Positions 16,973 through 25,339 of a stretch of 64,000 bases of DNA are shown piece by piece. The notes below the pieces were generated by a model. The model ran no database searches. It was not told the DNA's origin and saw only the letters and a list, made by a program, of their open reading frames with translations. Both the position numbers and the translations under genes were made by a program. Each line of letters starts with the position of its first letter. The stretch's first letter is position 1. Source of the DNA: Telluribacter roseus (GTDB lineage Bacteria > Bacteroidota > Bacteroidia > Cytophagales > Spirosomataceae); the NCBI RefSeq assembly GCF_017355915.2, contig NZ_JAFEUV020000015.1, positions 58,444 to 122,443 on the forward strand. The letters are read 5' to 3'.

Positions 16973-18190
16973 CTATTTGTCAACTGCCGCCAGTTTCACC
17001 GTTACCACCTGTGGTTGATCATCCCTTAGAATGGTCAATTGCGCTTCATTGCCTTCTATCTCTACGCCTTCAAATACGACACACTCATCCGTGAGCACCC
17101 GATAATCTTTATTCCCTACCTGTATGACCCGATCACCAGCCTTCAGGCCTGCTTTATCAGCAGGAGAATCTTTGTCGACCGCTGCTACAATCATCCGCTT
17201 TTCATTAGTTGGCGTATCTACCTTATAAAATAAGGTAAAGCCGAAGGATGATGGACTACCCAATGGGAGTTGCTGGGCGTAGGGGATCAATCCAACCTTT
17301 CGCTTGTTCCAATCAAACGTGACAGTGTAATTGTGCAAAAAATGCCAGCCCACATGATTGGCCGTTCTAGGAATAAATTGTACCTCCACGGTATCTACCG
17401 GTAAATGCCCAACTTTAAAATTGGTAATACGGGCGGTATAGCTCGTGTTGTCGTAGACCGGGGCTCTCAGGCCACCGTAATTGGCCTGCCCAGAATTAGC
17501 CTTGTACTGTACCTGTGACCTAAGGTCTTCAAACAAGGCGATATCATTAGTCATAAAGCCATTTCCTCCCGTATCGAAGATGAATTTTTTAGTTTTTCCA
17601 TTGGGGAAAGTACAGTTGACCCGGGCGCGGTTGTACTCATCGGTAGTGAAAGGTAAACTAATTTCGGAAGCAGCAGATGGCAAGGAATCGGGTGTTTCGG
17701 ATACCAGGATTTTCTGGTTACGGAAGTCAAAGTGCCAGATAAAGTGCTTCAATACGGAGGTACCGATCATACCATCGACCTGCGCACACTTGGATAAGAA
17801 TGGATCTTTTTCCAGGTCAAACACCATGGTTCCTACCTTGTTAAAAGCCAATCCGGCTATTTCTACCTTGTCTAATACTATATGAGCAGGGAGGGCCTTC
17901 TTCCCGGGTTTGATCAGGCCCAACTCTTCGGCTACATTTTTAGAAAGTACTGATAGTGCACCTGAATCAACAATAAAGCGGTAAGTGCGGGAAGAGCCGT
18001 TTAGCTTGGCTTCAATAATAAGCTTATTGCTTACGTACATTTCAAAGGGAATTTCACGCACAAACCCCTTCTGCGTTACATAGCCACTCCGCACGGCTTT
18101 CCGCTTATGCATGTGTTCTATAAATCCACCGCAACTACTTAGTAGTACTGCTAACAGCAGAACTGAGATTGAGTGATAGGATAGCTTCAT
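16973..18190 (-). CDS. lipoprotein retropepsin-like aspartyl protease with PDZ domain
   Basis: 405 residues. The SPII signal peptide has lipobox LLSSC (Cys20). Two aspartyl-protease lobes follow: the first catalytic motif is FIVDSGA (Asp75) and the second FIFDTGGNGF (Asp206), matching the two-lobed retropepsin-like family of Bacteroidota. A PDZ domain occupies about 335-400 (IVAAVDKDSPADKAGLKAGDRV). It probably cleaves or binds periplasmic proteins while anchored by its lipid. Both Asp residues are kept, so activity is likely; the substrate is unknown. Confidence 0.88.
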   Translation of the reverse strand: MKLSYHSISVLLLAVLLSSCGGFIEHMHKRKAVRSGYVTQKGFVREIPFEMYVSNKLIIEAKLNGSSRTYRFIVDSGALSVLSKNVAEELGLIKPGKKALPAHIVLDKVEIAGLAFNKVGTMVFDLEKDPFLSKCAQVDGMIGTSVLKHFIWHFDFRNQKILVSETPDSLPSAASEISLPFTTDEYNRARVNCTFPNGKTKKFIFDTGGNGFMTNDIALFEDLRSQVQYKANSGQANYGGLRAPVYDNTSYTARITNFKVGHLPVDTVEVQFIPRTANHVGWHFLHNYTVTFDWNKRKVGLIPYAQQLPLGSPSSFGFTLFYKVDTPTNEKRMIVAAVDKDSPADKAGLKAGDRVIQVGNKDYRVLTDECVVFEGVEIEGNEAQLTILRDDQPQVVTVKLAAVDK

Positions 18191-18469
18191 GATCGCTGGA
18201 TGATTTATGGCCTTATCTGGTGGGAAAATAAGCTACTATGCAGGTACTTCGCTTGCCGCTGACGACACAGGTAAAGATGGAGAAAATAATCAAAAAAATA
18301 GTTAACACCCACAGCATTAGCACCTCAATTACAACCTATTACAGCTACCTTTATACGAATTGAAGAGAATTCTCGTCATACCAGGTATTTCTCACAAGTA
18401 CTTGGTCAACCTGTACTAACAACAGCCTTAGCATAAACAAGTACCTCATAACACCTAACCATCATCCCA

Positions 18470-19387
18470 ATGAAACCTGTACTTGTAGCATTACTTATAT
18501 GGTGGGGTTACCCAATGTATGCCCAGATTGCCAGCACCGGAACAACCTATACCGAAATCAGCGCTCTACCTTATTACCAAGGAGCTGACCAGGACATGGC
18601 GAATCATAAACTGAACCTGGTGTGGTGTTACCCAAAAACGTAACGAAGCCGCCGCTGTTAGTCTGGATTGGGGGCGGGGCCTGGTCGTACGTCAACCGGA
18701 GTATGGAGATGGACGTAGTCCGAAAGATGGCCGCGAAGGGCTTTGCAGTGGCTTCGGCCAGTCGCCGGCTCAGTGCCGCCACCTGGAAGGACCCGGCCCT
18801 GAACATCGGCATCAAGCACCCTGAACACATCAGGGACATAGCCCGGGCCATTAAGTACCTGCACGCTAATGCGGGTACCAACGGGTACTCCGATAGAACT
18901 ATATTTGTGGGAGGGTAATCATCGGGTGGGCACCTGGCAGCCCTGATTGTGATGGATGGGCAGTATCTGGCCAGCGAAGGTCTATCAAAAAGCCTGATCA
19001 AGGGAGTTATCCCCATGGCAGGTACTTATGAAATCCGGCATTACCACCAGGTACTGATCATCGGTAACGGAGCGGCCTTTGCGGATAACCACATCGGTAG
19101 CGTGTTTGGATTAACTCCCAAAGAATTTGAATCAGGCTCACAAACCAGCTAATAGCTTGTCTACGCCCATGCTGCTGAGCTCTAAAATTAATACCTTTAT
19201 AGTATACCCGTTTATTTGAGGATAAGCTACAGGAGGCTAACTATGCGAAGCTAGAGGTCATGCATGTACACCGGCTCAACCACGGAGAGCTCTGGAAGAA
19301 CCTTCGTACGCCCCGGAGAGTATCTATCGAGACCTGTTGGCTGATTTTATAAAAAGAAATACAGAAGCAGCTTCGGCTCCCAACTAA
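18470..19387 (+). pseudogene. decayed secreted alpha/beta-hydrolase (carboxylesterase/HSL-like)
   Basis: The start at 18470 gives a signal peptide (MKPVLVALLIWWG...YAQ). The frame breaks near 18620 and continues in another frame from about 18622, with an oxyanion-type motif LLVWIGGGAW and then DRTIFVGG. There a TAA stop (18916-18918) sits exactly before SSGGHLAAL, so the nucleophile elbow GG-x-SSGGH is interrupted at the residue two before the catalytic Ser. Further shifts after about 19140 separate FIVYPFI, EVMHVHRLNHGELW (the catalytic His region) and the C-terminal piece IYRDLLADFIKRNTEAAS ending at 19387. With at least three frame changes and one nonsense codon this is a dead gene, not sequencing noise at a single site. 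Confidence 0.85.
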
Positions 19388-19476
19388 TTCAGTAGCTACC
19401 CCACACCAGCTACCCCTCAGCAAGTACCTCACTAGCCGGGGTACCTTAAGGCTATAACTAAGTCCCCTATTTACTA

Positions 19477-20055
19477 ATGGCAGATACGGTAGACCATCTA
19501 TTACAAAGCTTTGGTATAAGCTCTTCAACTTCTAAGCAACTGTTCAGAGAGCAGGCTACTATCATAGAATTACCTAAGAACGTAGACATATTTATTGAGG
19601 GCAAGAAGAATTACAGCGAGTACCTAATGATTTCAGGCGTTGCCCATCGATATAATAATTCCGATAAGGGTGATAGTGTAACAACCGGGTTCTACCTGTC
19701 CCATTCAGTTATCACTCCTCACTTTGCCAGAACCAGCGAGGGAAAGAGCCTATTCAGCCTGCAAACGCTGACGGATGCTGTCCTGGCCGAAATTCCGGTT
19801 GAGAAGCTTGATGAGCTGCGAACTACCAATAAGGAGTTTCGTGACTTTGGACAACGGGTGGTAGAAAGGGAGCTTTCGACGGCCGTGTTAGTCGAGGTAG
19901 CTCTGCGCTCGTTCAGTGCCAAAGAGAGACTCATAGCCATGCGAAAGCAGTACCCCAACCTGGAAAACCTGATTCCCCACCACGTTATTGCCTCTTACCT
20001 GGGTATTACCCACGTCTCGTTCAGCAGGCTGCGAAGTGAGCTTTCGAGAGAATAG
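19477..20055 (+). CDS. Crp/Fnr-family transcriptional regulator
   Basis: 192 residues. The N-terminal cyclic-nucleotide-binding-like beta-roll spans about 20-115 (IIELPKNVDIFIEGKKNYSE, FYLSHSVITPHFARTSEGK, LQTLTDAVLAEIP). A long helix is followed by a short helical HTH at about 150-190 (HHVIASYLGITHVSFSRLRSEL). No FeS-cluster Cys residues are present, so it is not a classical Fnr; this compact form is common in Bacteroidota. It lies between the dead esterase and an S33 hydrolase and may have regulated both. The start chosen is the first ATG after the pseudogene. Confidence 0.85.
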   Translation: MADTVDHLLQSFGISSSTSKQLFREQATIIELPKNVDIFIEGKKNYSEYLMISGVAHRYNNSDKGDSVTTGFYLSHSVITPHFARTSEGKSLFSLQTLTDAVLAEIPVEKLDELRTTNKEFRDFGQRVVERELSTAVLVEVALRSFSAKERLIAMRKQYPNLENLIPHHVIASYLGITHVSFSRLRSELSRE

Positions 20056-20096
20056 CGATTTTATCAAATGTTAACAGAAATCGCTTGGCCAACACC

Positions 20097-20104
20097 CAAC
20101 TTTG
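20097..20104 (+). promoter_or_regulatory. candidate -7 box of the S33 hydrolase gene
   Basis: CAACTTTG, identical to the box at 2779-2786, lies 30 nt before the ATG. A TTAA stretch near 20071 is where the -33 element would be expected. Confidence 0.35.
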
Positions 20105-20134
20105 TCTCATTGAAACACCTAATCAGTAATCAAC

Positions 20135-21037
20135 ATGAGACAGATAATCTTCGGTATGACCATCCTGGCATCATTGGCGGCAAAAGTGCAGGCAAGTGAA
20201 GCATACGTAACTAATATAGTGGATAACAAGGGTGATAAGCTCTATACGACCATTTACCCCAATCCGGATAAGGAGACTGTGATCCTGCTACACGGAGGCC
20301 CGGGCTTCCCCAGCGATCTGCTGGAAGTGGCAGACATCCTGAAAGACCGTTTCCAGATCATCACTTTTCACCAGAGAGGTACCCGCAAGTCGCCCTGCGT
20401 AAGCAAGGATTATTCCATGGAAGCCTACCTGAGCGATATAGAAGTAATCAGGCGCTTTTATGGAGTAGGCAAGTTCCACTTGTGGGGGCACTCGTGGGGT
20501 GGATTGTATGCGCAGATCTACGCTGACAAGTACTCCGATAACCTGCTGAGCCTCTTCCTGTGCTGCCCCGGCTCGGGTACCAACCTGGAATGGAAACAAA
20601 CGGAGAAAGAGGTGATGCAGCTCAATAAATCCAAGTGTACCAGCTGGCAATGGGCCAACATGGGCTGGAACAACCTGTTGGGTATGATGGGCAGTGATAG
20701 GGCCTACGGCCGTCTCTTCACGCAGGTCATGAAAAACTACAACGACGACTTCATTGACACCGAAAACCTGGGAGTAGACTTTACGAATCTAAGGGCCGAG
20801 CCCATCAACCGCACCCGACCGGAGATCGTGAAGTACCCAGTACTGGCCAGACAGGAGCAGCCGGGCTATCCCATCACGATTGTCTACGGCGATCAGGATA
20901 TTTATCAAACCAGCAAAGACTTTGTCATCCATCGCTATCCGACGGCCAGGGTACTTACCATCAAAAACAGCGGACACATTCCGTGGCTGCACAATCCGGC
21001 GGATTATACAAGTATTCTGAAAGGTCATTACGAATAA
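20135..21037 (+). CDS. secreted alpha/beta hydrolase, proline iminopeptidase-like (S33)
   Basis: 300 residues with a signal peptide (cleavage about residue 20, KVQA-S). The oxyanion motif HGGPG is at about 53-57, and the nucleophile elbow LWGHSWGG has Ser120, the classic S33 form. Asp in VYGDQDIY and His in NSGHIPW complete the triad. It probably acts in the periplasm as an aminopeptidase or esterase. It follows the Crp/Fnr gene at about 80 bases with its own -7 box candidate. Confidence 0.88.
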   Translation: MRQIIFGMTILASLAAKVQASEAYVTNIVDNKGDKLYTTIYPNPDKETVILLHGGPGFPSDLLEVADILKDRFQIITFHQRGTRKSPCVSKDYSMEAYLSDIEVIRRFYGVGKFHLWGHSWGGLYAQIYADKYSDNLLSLFLCCPGSGTNLEWKQTEKEVMQLNKSKCTSWQWANMGWNNLLGMMGSDRAYGRLFTQVMKNYNDDFIDTENLGVDFTNLRAEPINRTRPEIVKYPVLARQEQPGYPITIVYGDQDIYQTSKDFVIHRYPTARVLTIKNSGHIPWLHNPADYTSILKGHYE

Positions 21038-21166
21038 AAGCTCTGGCTAAAAACAATAGTACCTGCAAAAGCAGGACGTAAGTAGGTACGTGAACGCCTG
21101 TACTTTTTTCTAGATAGGGAGGAACACTACTCTCCACCCAAACCGCAGAAAAGACAGGCAAGGCCT

Positions 21167-22657
21167 ATGGCTTTAGTACATTTTATAGTACCCTTCGGAA
21201 TCCTGATTCTGTTTACAGTGGGGCTACGCAAGCCGCTGTGGCTGGCAGCCCTGGTCAGCTACCCCTCCAGCGTCGGATTGTTTCTGCTGCTGGGGAGTCC
21301 GGCCGATCAGCTAGCTCTGGGGCTGGTGATGGGGCTGTTTGTGGCGTTAGAAATAAGCCTGGTACTGACCGGAGCCATCTTTTTCCTGAACTACCTGAAA
21401 GAACATCAGGTTATTGACCAGATCAACGAGGGGCTCCGGGGCATTACTTCGCGTACCGTTATCCAGGTACTCCTGCTGACCTGGCTATTCGGTAGTTTTA
21501 TTGAAGGAAGCGCGGGCTTTGGTACCCCGGCGTTGATGATAGCTCCTCTGCTGGCTTCGCTGGGCTTCCCGGTATCGCTGGCGGTGGCCCTGCCCTTATG
21601 GGCTGACACGACGGCCGTCGCATTCGGAGCGGTGGGTACTCCCATCAAAATCGGATTTGCCGAATTGGATAGTCCGACTATTGCTACTACGGCCTCCCTG
21701 CTTAACCTCAGTACGGGCTGGATCGTCCCTTTGCTGCTGGTAGGGCTGCTCCACCGGCACTTTCCTGAACCAGCGGCTCTTCAGGTACGGAAGTACATAC
21801 CCTTTGCGCTCTGGTCAGGCTTTGCCTTTACCTTTCCGGCCTGGCTGATCTCCTTCCTGGGGCCCGAGTTCCCTTCGTTGCTGGGCGGGCTGGTGGGGCT
21901 GTTCCTGGTGATTCTCTCGGTCAAGTACCGCCTGTTTCTGTCTGAAGAGGTACCCGCCCCCCAAAGAGAGCTGGATATAAAAGGATTTCTGCTGGCTTTT
22001 CTGCCCTACATCGGCCTCAGCCTGCTGCTGATCGCGGGTCGGCTGCTTTTTAAAGGGAACCATATCACCCTGCCTCTCTGGGACGGAGCAAGCCGACGGC
22101 TGTACCTTTTCCAGCCCGGTATGGCCTTCTTTACGATGCCTCTGATCCTGATGCTGGTGTCCGGAAGCAGATTCCAGTGGAGTAAGATAGAGCCCGCTTT
22201 CAGGGTGGCCTTACGGTCGGTTCCCAGGCCTGCTCTGGCCATTTTGTTCATTGCCGCCATTGCCCAGAACCTGGTTCTGAGCCAGCAGTCATTTCTTTCT
22301 CCCGTCCTGCCCCGCCTTCCTACCAGCCTGGCCGTTTTTCTGACCCCTTTCTTTGGCGCCCTGGGTAGCTTTGCCGCCGGTAGCGCTACTGTTTCTAACT
22401 TACTCTTCGGTCAGGAAATATATACCTCGGCAACTTTACTTGCCGTCGACCCCGGTATAATGCTGAGCCTGCAGCTAGCGGGAGCCTCTATCGGCAATGC
22501 CGTTGCGCTGCAGAATATTGCGGTGGTGCAGGCGGCTATTCAGAGTCAAGGGCAGGAAAAAGATCTCCTGAAAATCCTCGTGGGACCGTGTCTGCTGTAC
22601 ATGGTTCTGGTAGGGCTGGTCGGGGTACTGTACATACATTTTATGGTAAATCCTTAG
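21167..22657 (+). CDS. L-lactate permease (LctP/LldP family)
   Basis: 496 residues with about 12-14 membrane segments. The family hallmarks FGSFIEGSAGFGTPALMIAPLLASLGFP and ALPLWADTTAVAFGAVGTPI are at about 109-165, and FAAGSATVSNLLFG near the C-terminus is the usual closing block. It is an inner-membrane proton-coupled uptake system for lactate or glycolate. It is slightly shorter than the roughly 550-residue E. coli protein, as in many Bacteroidota. No lactate dehydrogenase gene lies nearby, so context does not add to the call. Confidence 0.9.
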   Translation: MALVHFIVPFGILILFTVGLRKPLWLAALVSYPSSVGLFLLLGSPADQLALGLVMGLFVALEISLVLTGAIFFLNYLKEHQVIDQINEGLRGITSRTVIQVLLLTWLFGSFIEGSAGFGTPALMIAPLLASLGFPVSLAVALPLWADTTAVAFGAVGTPIKIGFAELDSPTIATTASLLNLSTGWIVPLLLVGLLHRHFPEPAALQVRKYIPFALWSGFAFTFPAWLISFLGPEFPSLLGGLVGLFLVILSVKYRLFLSEEVPAPQRELDIKGFLLAFLPYIGLSLLLIAGRLLFKGNHITLPLWDGASRRLYLFQPGMAFFTMPLILMLVSGSRFQWSKIEPAFRVALRSVPRPALAILFIAAIAQNLVLSQQSFLSPVLPRLPTSLAVFLTPFFGALGSFAAGSATVSNLLFGQEIYTSATLLAVDPGIMLSLQLAGASIGNAVALQNIAVVQAAIQSQGQEKDLLKILVGPCLLYMVLVGLVGVLYIHFMVNP

Positions 22658-22746
22658 TAAATGTACTTTTATCAGTAGCAATCACTGGCCAAGGCAGAAG
22701 CCAGCCTGCCATTGACATTACATGTCACTAGTTATAGCCTAAGCCT

Positions 22747-23322
22747 ATGAACAACCCAGCTCCATCCGATGTAGATCAGTACATCGCCCAGTTTCCCGCC
22801 GAGGTCCAGACCATTCTGCAGCAGGTCCGGACCCTTATCAGACAGGCAGCCCCTGATGCGACAGAAAGCATCAGCTATGGCATACCGGCCTACTACCTCA
22901 ACGGCCGGCAGTTTATTTACTTTGCGGGCTACAAAAAGCACGTGAGCGTCTATCCGGTACCCCGGCAACACGAGGCATTCGAACAAGTACTATCGGAGTA
23001 CAAAGGCGGAAGAGGTACTGCCCAATTTCCGCTCAGCAAGCCCCTGCCTCTGGACCTGATCGCAGACATTGTAAAGTTCCGGATCTGGGAGAATCAGGAG
23101 AAAGCTATCAACAAGAAGGCCGCTCCGAAGGAGTCGGAAGACTGTTTCTCTCTGCTGGCTGCTCCAGCAAGGCGTGCGCTGCTAAACAGCGGTATTACTA
23201 CCCTGCCACAACTAGCCAACCTTACGGAGAAAGAAGTACTCGCCCTGCACGGTATGGGTAAAAGTTCGCTTCCCAAATTACGGGAAGCATTGGCCGGACA
23301 GGGGCTGGACTTCCGAGCATAA
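22747..23322 (+). CDS. DUF1801 domain fused to a helix-hairpin-helix (RNAP alpha-CTD-like) domain
   Basis: 191 residues. Residues 1-118 form a DUF1801/YdhG-like domain (VDQYIAQFPAEVQTIL, ATESISYGIPAYYLNG, FAGYKKHVSVYP, GTAQFPLSKPLP), a fold related to frataxin/CyaY. A charged linker (about 115-132) leads to a C-terminal HhH module of about 55 residues (ARRALLNSGITTLPQLANLT, EVLALHGMGKSSLPKLREAL) resembling the RNA polymerase alpha C-terminal domain. DUF1801 function is unclear. The HhH part suggests nucleic-acid or protein contact. The gene is probably coupled to the tiny ORF that starts 2 bases after its stop. Confidence 0.85.
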   Translation: MNNPAPSDVDQYIAQFPAEVQTILQQVRTLIRQAAPDATESISYGIPAYYLNGRQFIYFAGYKKHVSVYPVPRQHEAFEQVLSEYKGGRGTAQFPLSKPLPLDLIADIVKFRIWENQEKAINKKAAPKESEDCFSLLAAPARRALLNSGITTLPQLANLTEKEVLALHGMGKSSLPKLREALAGQGLDFRA

Positions 23323-23324
23323 CT

Positions 23325-23441
23325 ATGGCAAAAAGTAACAACAGCACCGCCCTAAAGATGGTGAAGTCCACGAGCCCTGATGAGGTGACGAGGCATCTGC
23401 GATGGGTACTAAAAATGTGGTTAGAAGAAGTAAAAAAATAA
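23325..23441 (+). CDS. possible 38-residue protein overlapping a terminator
   Basis: An ATG two bases after the DUF1801 stop opens a 38-codon frame beginning MAKSNNSTALKMVKS and ending WLEEVKK. It is basic, with no signal or recognisable motif. Its last codons (from 23415) are the left arm of a perfect 17-bp terminator stem, so either the peptide really ends inside the hairpin or the frame is accidental. Confidence 0.3.
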   Translation: MAKSNNSTALKMVKSTSPDEVTRHLRWVLKMWLEEVKK

Positions 23442-23460
23442 GTACTTCTTCTAACCACAT
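23415..23460. terminator. bidirectional terminator between convergent genes
   Basis: Arms 23415-23431 and 23444-23460 form a perfect 17-bp stem (ATGTGGTTAGAAGAAGT and its complement) with a 12-nt A-rich loop. It lies between the DUF1801 unit and the convergent polytopic membrane gene. Confidence 0.75.
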
Positions 23461-23479
23461 AAGCTCAGCCGAGCACTAC

Positions 23480-24961
23480 TTAGCGCTGCTTGCTGATGTA
23501 CTTCTCATAAATAGAGCCTTCCTTCCCCAGGTACTGCTTGGCTTCCATGAGCGTCCATTTATCTGCCAGTACATCGTAGATACTTTCGTAGGCATCGTAG
23601 GGGATAGGATTATGGGTGACCTTATCGGGGAAGTACGAGGCCGCTACTACATTCACCCGCATGGCCCGCACAAGCCTTCCAATGGGAATAAATGAGCAGG
23701 AGAACAGCAGGAGCAACACAGCCAGACTAAATACCGACTTACGGGCTACCTGCCACACCACCTTGTACGATTGGTGGGAAATAGGCTCGAACAGATACAG
23801 ACCCACGATGATCAGATAAGGCATCAGCCCCCGGAAAAGAAAGTCATTGACCTTACCGATCCGGTAGAACGGGAACAGGAAGATGAATGCCATGATCAGG
23901 TAAAACGGAAACTCGGGCAGCTTAGAGCCCTGCTTCCAGAGAAGCTGCTTAGCCAGCAGAAACAGCACGATGTTGATACCGATATTGACCAGGTACTCCA
24001 TGATCAGGCTGCCGGTGTTATCCCTAAACTGCCACACAAAGCCCGAAATAGGTACCTCATTATGTGATTCAAAGATCAGCAGAACCGGCAGGCAGACCAG
24101 CGCGGGTACAATGGCGTGCTTGATGACAAAGGGCCAATCGAGCTGAAACTTCTTCAGTACCCAATCCCGCAGGATCAGAATACCTACCAGCAGGCCGCTC
24201 GTGAGCGCCGGGAACACCGCCCACCAGAACGTAAGTACTATGACGAAAACCATGTTTTCGAGCGGGAGCTTATGGCGAAGCAGGTAGATCAGCATACCAC
24301 CGATAATGAGCGTAGGGATCACCTGATTCGGAACCCACAGCAGGTTTTCGAAATTGGACCAGGACTCAATACCAAAGTCGCCGTAGGTATAGAGCCTGAT
24401 ACCCAGCTTGTAAGTTATCGTCTTGATGATGTGAGGGGTATCGCCAATGCTCAGGCACAGGATAAGGTAGAGTACCTTCCGGTTGAGCACCAGGTACAGC
24501 CAGGCTACGCCCAGAAAGAAACCCAGGTAAGTCCAGAAGAAGATAAAGCCCTCGCTGAGTGCCCCAACCCACTTGGAGTACAGAGCCGGAGCTACGTAGT
24601 AGCCGTAGTAGTAGGAGACAATGGGACCATCGGCCGGAATGCGTAACGGCCACTCTTCCCTGAACATTTCATAAAACTTGGTATTGTGGCACCAGTAGTC
24701 AAAGGTCTGGTAGCAGATACCGTTTACACCCGAAATCAGGGTCAGGATGAGGCTCAGAATCCCGACGTAAAGCAGATCTTTGCCCGAAAGGGACTTGTCA
24801 CTCGTAGAAAAGGTCCTATCAGACCATTGCACCAGGTATACATACAGAAAAAGTACAATACCTATGATGGCTACCAGCGGTCTGGTCCAGTAGTAAAAGA
24901 ATATGATATTTGGAATAAGTAAATAACCCGTAGAAAGTCCCCTCAGTATTCGTACATTCAT
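23480..24961 (-). CDS. polytopic membrane protein, GT-C glycosyltransferase-like
   Basis: 493 residues with roughly 11-12 membrane helices and no signal peptide. A first large non-membrane loop at about 85-125 (TFDYWCHNTKFYEMFREEWP, then YYYGYYVAPALYSKW) carries an Asp, a His-Asn pair and a YYxGYY block. This pattern is seen in polytopic capsule/surface-glycan proteins and resembles the acidic first-loop motif of GT-C lipid-sugar-dependent transferases. I cannot assign a named family. A role in adding a sugar or lipid-linked unit outside the cytoplasmic membrane is inferred from topology and from the downstream deacetylase, acyltransferase and GT-C-like neighbours. Confidence 0.75.
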   Translation of the reverse strand: MNVRILRGLSTGYLLIPNIIFFYYWTRPLVAIIGIVLFLYVYLVQWSDRTFSTSDKSLSGKDLLYVGILSLILTLISGVNGICYQTFDYWCHNTKFYEMFREEWPLRIPADGPIVSYYYGYYVAPALYSKWVGALSEGFIFFWTYLGFFLGVAWLYLVLNRKVLYLILCLSIGDTPHIIKTITYKLGIRLYTYGDFGIESWSNFENLLWVPNQVIPTLIIGGMLIYLLRHKLPLENMVFVIVLTFWWAVFPALTSGLLVGILILRDWVLKKFQLDWPFVIKHAIVPALVCLPVLLIFESHNEVPISGFVWQFRDNTGSLIMEYLVNIGINIVLFLLAKQLLWKQGSKLPEFPFYLIMAFIFLFPFYRIGKVNDFLFRGLMPYLIIVGLYLFEPISHQSYKVVWQVARKSVFSLAVLLLLFSCSFIPIGRLVRAMRVNVVAASYFPDKVTHNPIPYDAYESIYDVLADKWTLMEAKQYLGKEGSIYEKYISKQR

Positions 24962-25339
24962 GCTGACACTATCTTTGTTGTGGATGTTAATAAGAAAATA
25001 CAGTTGTGAGCCATTCGGCTTCTGTTACCTTTTTACACACATTTTCCCGATCAGATACTGAAGTAACTTCTATAGTACCTAATCATTTATAGCTTTGTTT
25101 TGATTAGTTGAGGTTGTGCAGGAGCAACTTAACCTTTTATATATCAAAGTAAATAAAGATTCAGGTGAAGATGTGACCGGGAGTGTCAAAAAATATCTTT
25201 CTTGAAATATTTCAAGTTTTAAGTACAACATATAGCCCTTATTGTTTACTTAAAAGATTTCAGGAAGTTAACAGAGGCACAAATAGTCTACTCAGTCATC
25301 AAACTATAAAACAGAATCTGATAACAGCAGGATACTACT
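24962..25339. other. 378-bp AT-rich intergenic region with one 16-bp palindrome
   Basis: No convincing gene is seen between the divergent membrane-protein and deacetylase genes. It holds promoters for both by position. The perfect palindrome CTTGAAATATTTCAAG at 25201-25216 is the only clear signal and could be an operator. Confidence 0.5.

Noticed and set aside
24116..24646. 176-codon plus-strand frame inside the polytopic membrane gene
   Set aside because: Highly polar with no motif, whereas the minus strand encodes consistent membrane helices.
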